Positions 6,741 through 9,003 of a stretch of DNA of 9,003 nucleotides are shown here, in pieces. The stretch covers positions 1-9,003 of the forward strand of contig NZ_JBQCEE010000286.1 of the NCBI RefSeq assembly GCF_051960575.1, in the 5' to 3' direction. The first letter of the stretch is position 1. Every line of letters begins with the position of its first letter. The position numbers were made by a program, and so were the translations under genes. The notes under the pieces are model-generated. The model was not told where the DNA came from. It searched no databases and saw only the letters and a list, made by a program, of their open reading frames with translations. This DNA is from JBQCEE01 sp051960575. Its GTDB lineage: Bacteria > Actinomycetota > Actinomycetes > Mycobacteriales > Jatrophihabitantaceae.

Positions 6741-6760
6741 TGCGATCATGTCGCCGTGAC
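6741..6760 (+). promoter_or_regulatory. Extended -10 / leaderless start of the Mrr-like gene
   Basis: TGC precedes GATCAT (6744-6749), which matches TATAAT at four of six positions, and six bases later comes the GTG start (6756). A possible -35, TTGCGG (6722-6727), is 16 bases upstream. No Shine-Dalgarno sequence is present. The 20 bases here match 17 of the 20 bases at 8028-8047 before the next gene, aligned on the GTG, so both genes probably use the same kind of leaderless promoter. Confidence 0.5.
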
Positions 6761-7940
6761 CGCCACGCCACCTCGCGCCCGACCGGTGCGGACGTGGCGG
6801 GAGGCCGAGGACCTGGCGGCCGAGTGGATGCGCTATCTGGGTTACGACGACGCGGCGATCACTGGTGGGGCGGCCGACGGCGGCCTGGACGTGGTGGCGA
6901 CCGGCGCCGTGGCCCAAGTGAAATGGCAGGGCGCTGCGGTCGGACGCCCGGCCGTGCAGCGGCTTGTCGGCGCCGCACCGGTCGGGACCCGCGCCGTCTT
7001 GTTCTTCTCGTGGAGTGGCTACTCGAAGGGGGCGATCGAGTACGCCAACGAGCGCGACGTCGCCCTGTTCGATGTCGACGCCACGGACACCCTGACGACG
7101 CTCAGCCGGGCCGCCGACAGCGTGCTCGACCGCTCCGAGGCAGTCCAGCACCGGCGTGCAGCGGAGGCACAGCGTCGCGCCGAGGCCGCTCGAGAGGAAC
7201 AGGCAGCAAGGGAGCGCCAGGCGCGCGAAGAGCAGGAACCGAGAAGGCGCGAGGAGGAGATCGCCGAGGCCGCGCTCCGCCGCCAGCGGGAAGAGCAATT
7301 CCGGGTAGCTAAGGAAGCAGCGGCACAGGGACTCCGGGACGAGCAGACAGCCATGGCGGCGCGCCGCCAGCAGCGCGAGGACCGGCGGCGGACCAGGTGG
7401 GCGATCGCGCGGGCGCTGTTCGGGCCGCTCGGAGTCGGGATCTTCCTGCTCCTGCTCGCGGCCGCCAGTGTCGCCAACGTCGTACGGCCTACGGGAGGCC
7501 ACTCCAGAATCGCCTACGCCGTGGAAGCCGGCGTCTGCCTCCTTCTCGGCATCGGTTTGATCGGGCGCTGGTGGTGGCGGCGCCCCCGCGAGTACGGCGA
7601 AGTGCCGCTGCGGGCGTCTCGCGCTGTGGAGGCCCAGCCCACCGGCTCCGCGCGCTCGGTAAAGGATGCGCCGACACGCCCCACTAGATCCGCGATCCCA
7701 CGGCAAACGCTCGCCGAGGCACGGGTCCGGCTTACGCAGTGCCAGTCCCGGCTCGACGAGCACCGAGCGCAGGTCGCCGAGGCGCAACGGCAAGGGCGCC
7801 CTTTCGATGCGCCTCGCGCCGCCGCTGACGAGACCGAACTGCGGGACGCGCTGCGGCGGGCAGAGAACGCCGTGAAGGCGGCCGCCGTCCGAGGCCGTCA
7901 GGCCGCGAATGGCACCCAGGATGGGGTGCGGTTGGAGTAG
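6756..7940 (+). CDS. Membrane-anchored Mrr-type restriction endonuclease-like protein with coiled coil
   Basis: This 394-residue protein starts at GTG. Residues 13-110 form a PD-(D/E)xK nuclease domain of the Mrr type (PF04471): E16/E18 on the first helix, G-A-A-D41-G-G-L-D45-V, then Q54-V-K56, then a helix (GRPAVQRLVGAA) and the family-typical strand AVLFFSWSGYSKGAIEYA. All the expected catalytic positions (D45, Q54, K56) are present, so it should be active. A charged Glu/Arg/Ala coiled coil follows (about 129-212), then two transmembrane helices (about 217-241 and 252-272) and a second helical region (316-380). The topology puts both the nuclease and the C-terminal helices in the cytoplasm. 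Mrr-type enzymes cleave modified or foreign DNA; nuclease fusions to membrane helices occur in defence. The inferred role is a membrane-tethered anti-phage or anti-plasmid nuclease. A partner gene may follow at 8043. Confidence 0.88.
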   Translation: MTATPPRARPVRTWREAEDLAAEWMRYLGYDDAAITGGAADGGLDVVATGAVAQVKWQGAAVGRPAVQRLVGAAPVGTRAVLFFSWSGYSKGAIEYANERDVALFDVDATDTLTTLSRAADSVLDRSEAVQHRRAAEAQRRAEAAREEQAARERQAREEQEPRRREEEIAEAALRRQREEQFRVAKEAAAQGLRDEQTAMAARRQQREDRRRTRWAIARALFGPLGVGIFLLLLAAASVANVVRPTGGHSRIAYAVEAGVCLLLGIGLIGRWWWRRPREYGEVPLRASRAVEAQPTGSARSVKDAPTRPTRSAIPRQTLAEARVRLTQCQSRLDEHRAQVAEAQRQGRPFDAPRAAADETELRDALRRAENAVKAAAVRGRQAANGTQDGVRLE

Positions 7941-8027
7941 CCGACGTCCAACGCGGGTTGCAAGTCATGCGTGGGATCGGCCACCGGCTGCTGCCTGCTG
8001 TCGCCCCCGGCATGGGTCTTGTACGGG

Positions 8028-8047
8028 TGCGATCCTGGCGGCGTGAC
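8028..8047 (+). promoter_or_regulatory. Extended -10 / leaderless start of the unknown gene at 8043
   Basis: TGC then GATCCT (8031-8036) precede the GTG (8043) by six bases, exactly as before the Mrr-like gene. The differences are only at three of 20 positions. There is no Shine-Dalgarno sequence, and an in-frame GTG at 7971 is the alternative start. The match argues for the start at 8043 and for a separate promoter for this gene. Confidence 0.48.
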
Positions 8048-8915
8048 GCAACGAGCGGAGCTGGACGCGAAGCTGGAGTCGGTCAATGGCTGGGTGCGGG
8101 GCGAGTTCGGCTACGTCGACGACTTGATGGCCGGTGTCGGCGCTGATGGGCAAGACATCTCCGGGCCAGGCCGGTCCTACCGCCTCGACGGCCGGGTGGT
8201 GCTCACCGCCCACCCGAAGACCTCGCGCCTGATGCTCAGCTCGCCGCTGTGGGACCCGTCGGAGCTGGGCGCGCTGCAAGTCGCGCTGAGCCAGCGGAGG
8301 TCCGGCGCGTGGCTGACATACGAGCCGGGGACGGTGGACCGGGCGACGGTCGAGGCCCTCGTCGAGACCGCGCTGCACCGCCAGCCCGACACTGACGGCG
8401 CGCCGGGAGGGAGCAGGGCTGCGGCATTGGACGCAGCGCCGGACCCTGCGTTGACGCTGCTGCTCGGGCTGCTTCGCGCCTTCGCCCGGCACGAGCGCGA
8501 CACTGGCGCGCCAAGCAGCGTCAAGGTGCTGCGCGAGGCCATCTTCCTGCACTGGGAAGCGCCGCGCCTGCCCGCCGGGGGCCGGTACTCGCCGCTGCTC
8601 CCGCACTCGCCGCAGGCCCGCGCCGTGGTGACCGACCAGGCCGCCCGGCGGCCCAGCGGACTCGTCTTCGAGCACGTCCACCCGATCAGCCTGCTGATCC
8701 GTTCGCTGCTGGCCGACCTGCCCGCCGACGAGGCCGCGCTCGGAGAGCGCCTCCGAACCAACGGGGATCACGTCGTACTGACACAGGATGAAGACCGGCA
8801 GCTCACGGCAGCCGGGTACCGCAACGCCATCCCGGAGTCGGGCGGGTGGGGCCGGTACGCGGCGCTCGGGCTGAGGCGCGAGGATTTCCGGCCGGTCGTC
8901 GGATCGGCCCAGTAG
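8043..8915 (+). CDS. Uncharacterised protein with an EHVHP motif, downstream of the Mrr-like gene
   Basis: I do not recognise this 290-residue soluble protein. GTG at 8043 was chosen because its upstream 20 bases match those of the Mrr-like gene; the frame runs back to a GTG at 7971, but that extension reads as unlikely protein (GCCLLSPPAWVLYGC). The N-terminal third (1-114) is a mixed alpha/beta segment. A low-complexity stretch (115-133) leads to a helical region (136-171). The C-terminal part has F209-E-H211-V-H213-P214-I followed by a leucine-rich helix, then VVLTQDEDRQL (244-254), and ends with G270-RYAALGL. A His-Val-x-Pro motif before a helix and a 'VVxTxxExxxL ... RY' tail recall uncharacterised, possibly HNH-like proteins near restriction genes, but no Zn-cysteines or full HNH triad are visible. 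There are no transmembrane helices. Coding quality is good. The gap to the upstream stop is 102 bases. It could be a partner or regulator of the nuclease. Confidence 0.8.
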   Translation: MTQRAELDAKLESVNGWVRGEFGYVDDLMAGVGADGQDISGPGRSYRLDGRVVLTAHPKTSRLMLSSPLWDPSELGALQVALSQRRSGAWLTYEPGTVDRATVEALVETALHRQPDTDGAPGGSRAAALDAAPDPALTLLLGLLRAFARHERDTGAPSSVKVLREAIFLHWEAPRLPAGGRYSPLLPHSPQARAVVTDQAARRPSGLVFEHVHPISLLIRSLLADLPADEAALGERLRTNGDHVVLTQDEDRQLTAAGYRNAIPESGGWGRYAALGLRREDFRPVVGSAQ

Positions 8916-8928
8916 GTCACGTGGTGAC
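8916..8928. promoter_or_regulatory. Short palindrome GTCAC-GTG-GTGAC immediately after the stop
   Basis: Five-base arms flank a three-base centre, and CACGTG is included. It directly follows the stop codon at 8913-8915. It may be an operator for a gene beyond the window, part of the transcript's 3' structure, or chance. Confidence 0.25.
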
Positions 8929-8968
8929 GGCGCCGCCCTAACGGGATGCCTGCAAGCTGGCGGCGCCG
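8928..8968 (+). terminator. GC-rich 10-bp stem-loop after the last gene; possible terminator
   Basis: CGGCGCCGCC (8928-8937) pairs perfectly with GGCGGCGCCG (8959-8968) around a 21-base loop. It begins 13 bases after the stop of the gene at 8043. No U-tract follows, as in many actinobacterial terminators. The remaining bases to 9003 hold no gene that I can support. Confidence 0.4.
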
Positions 8969-9003
8969 GCTCATACCAGGCAGGTAGACCGGGGCGGCCA
9001 TCC

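Noticed and set aside
6512..7312. 266-codon plus-strand frame overlapping the start of the Mrr-like gene
   Set aside because: It is an Arg/Gly-rich shadow of the nuclease frame that also crosses the divergent promoter.
7912..7929. GCACCC/GGGTGC hairpin near the end of the Mrr-like gene
   Set aside because: It lies inside the coding sequence, has six base pairs and no U-tract. It is too weak to call a terminator.
8768..9001. Minus-strand open frame at the right edge
   Set aside because: Most of it is antisense to the end of the gene at 8043, with no motif. A true gene starting here cannot be told from the window.

Overview
The window comes from a high-GC actinobacterium (Actinomycetota). The evidence is the very high third-position GC in every convincing gene, GTG starts, four-base stop/start overlaps, a LysM plus SARP/BTAD fusion protein next to TadE/TadG-like genes, and translation starts without Shine-Dalgarno sequences. 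The sequence does not fix the genus.

Region 1 (1-4310, plus strand) is the 3' end of a Tad (Flp-type) pilus or secretion operon. It holds the end of a TadE-like pseudopilin gene, a TadG-like gene, and a 1162-residue polytopic membrane protein with two extracytoplasmic LysM domains and a cytoplasmic winged-helix/BTAD module. The three genes overlap by four bases at both junctions, so they are probably translated as a coupled unit. The first two products would sit in the membrane and cell envelope as pilus components. The third looks like an envelope-to-cytoplasm transducer or assembly factor for the same machine.

Region 2 (4311-5483) is about 1.17 kb with no gene I can support. It is relatively AT-rich around 4880-4990 and holds several inverted repeats, including three stem-loops in a row at 5155-5215. 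Coding-strand composition and codon choice differ on its two sides, so it may be a module boundary.

Region 3 (5484-8915) is an accessory-looking block. Two minus-strand genes encode a small basic protein with a C-terminal His/Cys motif and a secreted lipoprotein. They are divergent from two plus-strand genes: an Mrr-type nuclease fused to a long coiled coil and two transmembrane helices, and a 290-residue protein of unknown function. The divergent promoter carries a perfect 11-11-11 inverted repeat. The two plus-strand genes share a near-identical 20-base sequence over their GTG starts, which looks like a leaderless extended -10 promoter. This makes the pair a candidate co-regulated defence module built around a membrane-tethered DNA-cleaving effector. 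That function is inference.

The last 88 bases hold GC-rich inverted repeats and no gene that I can support.
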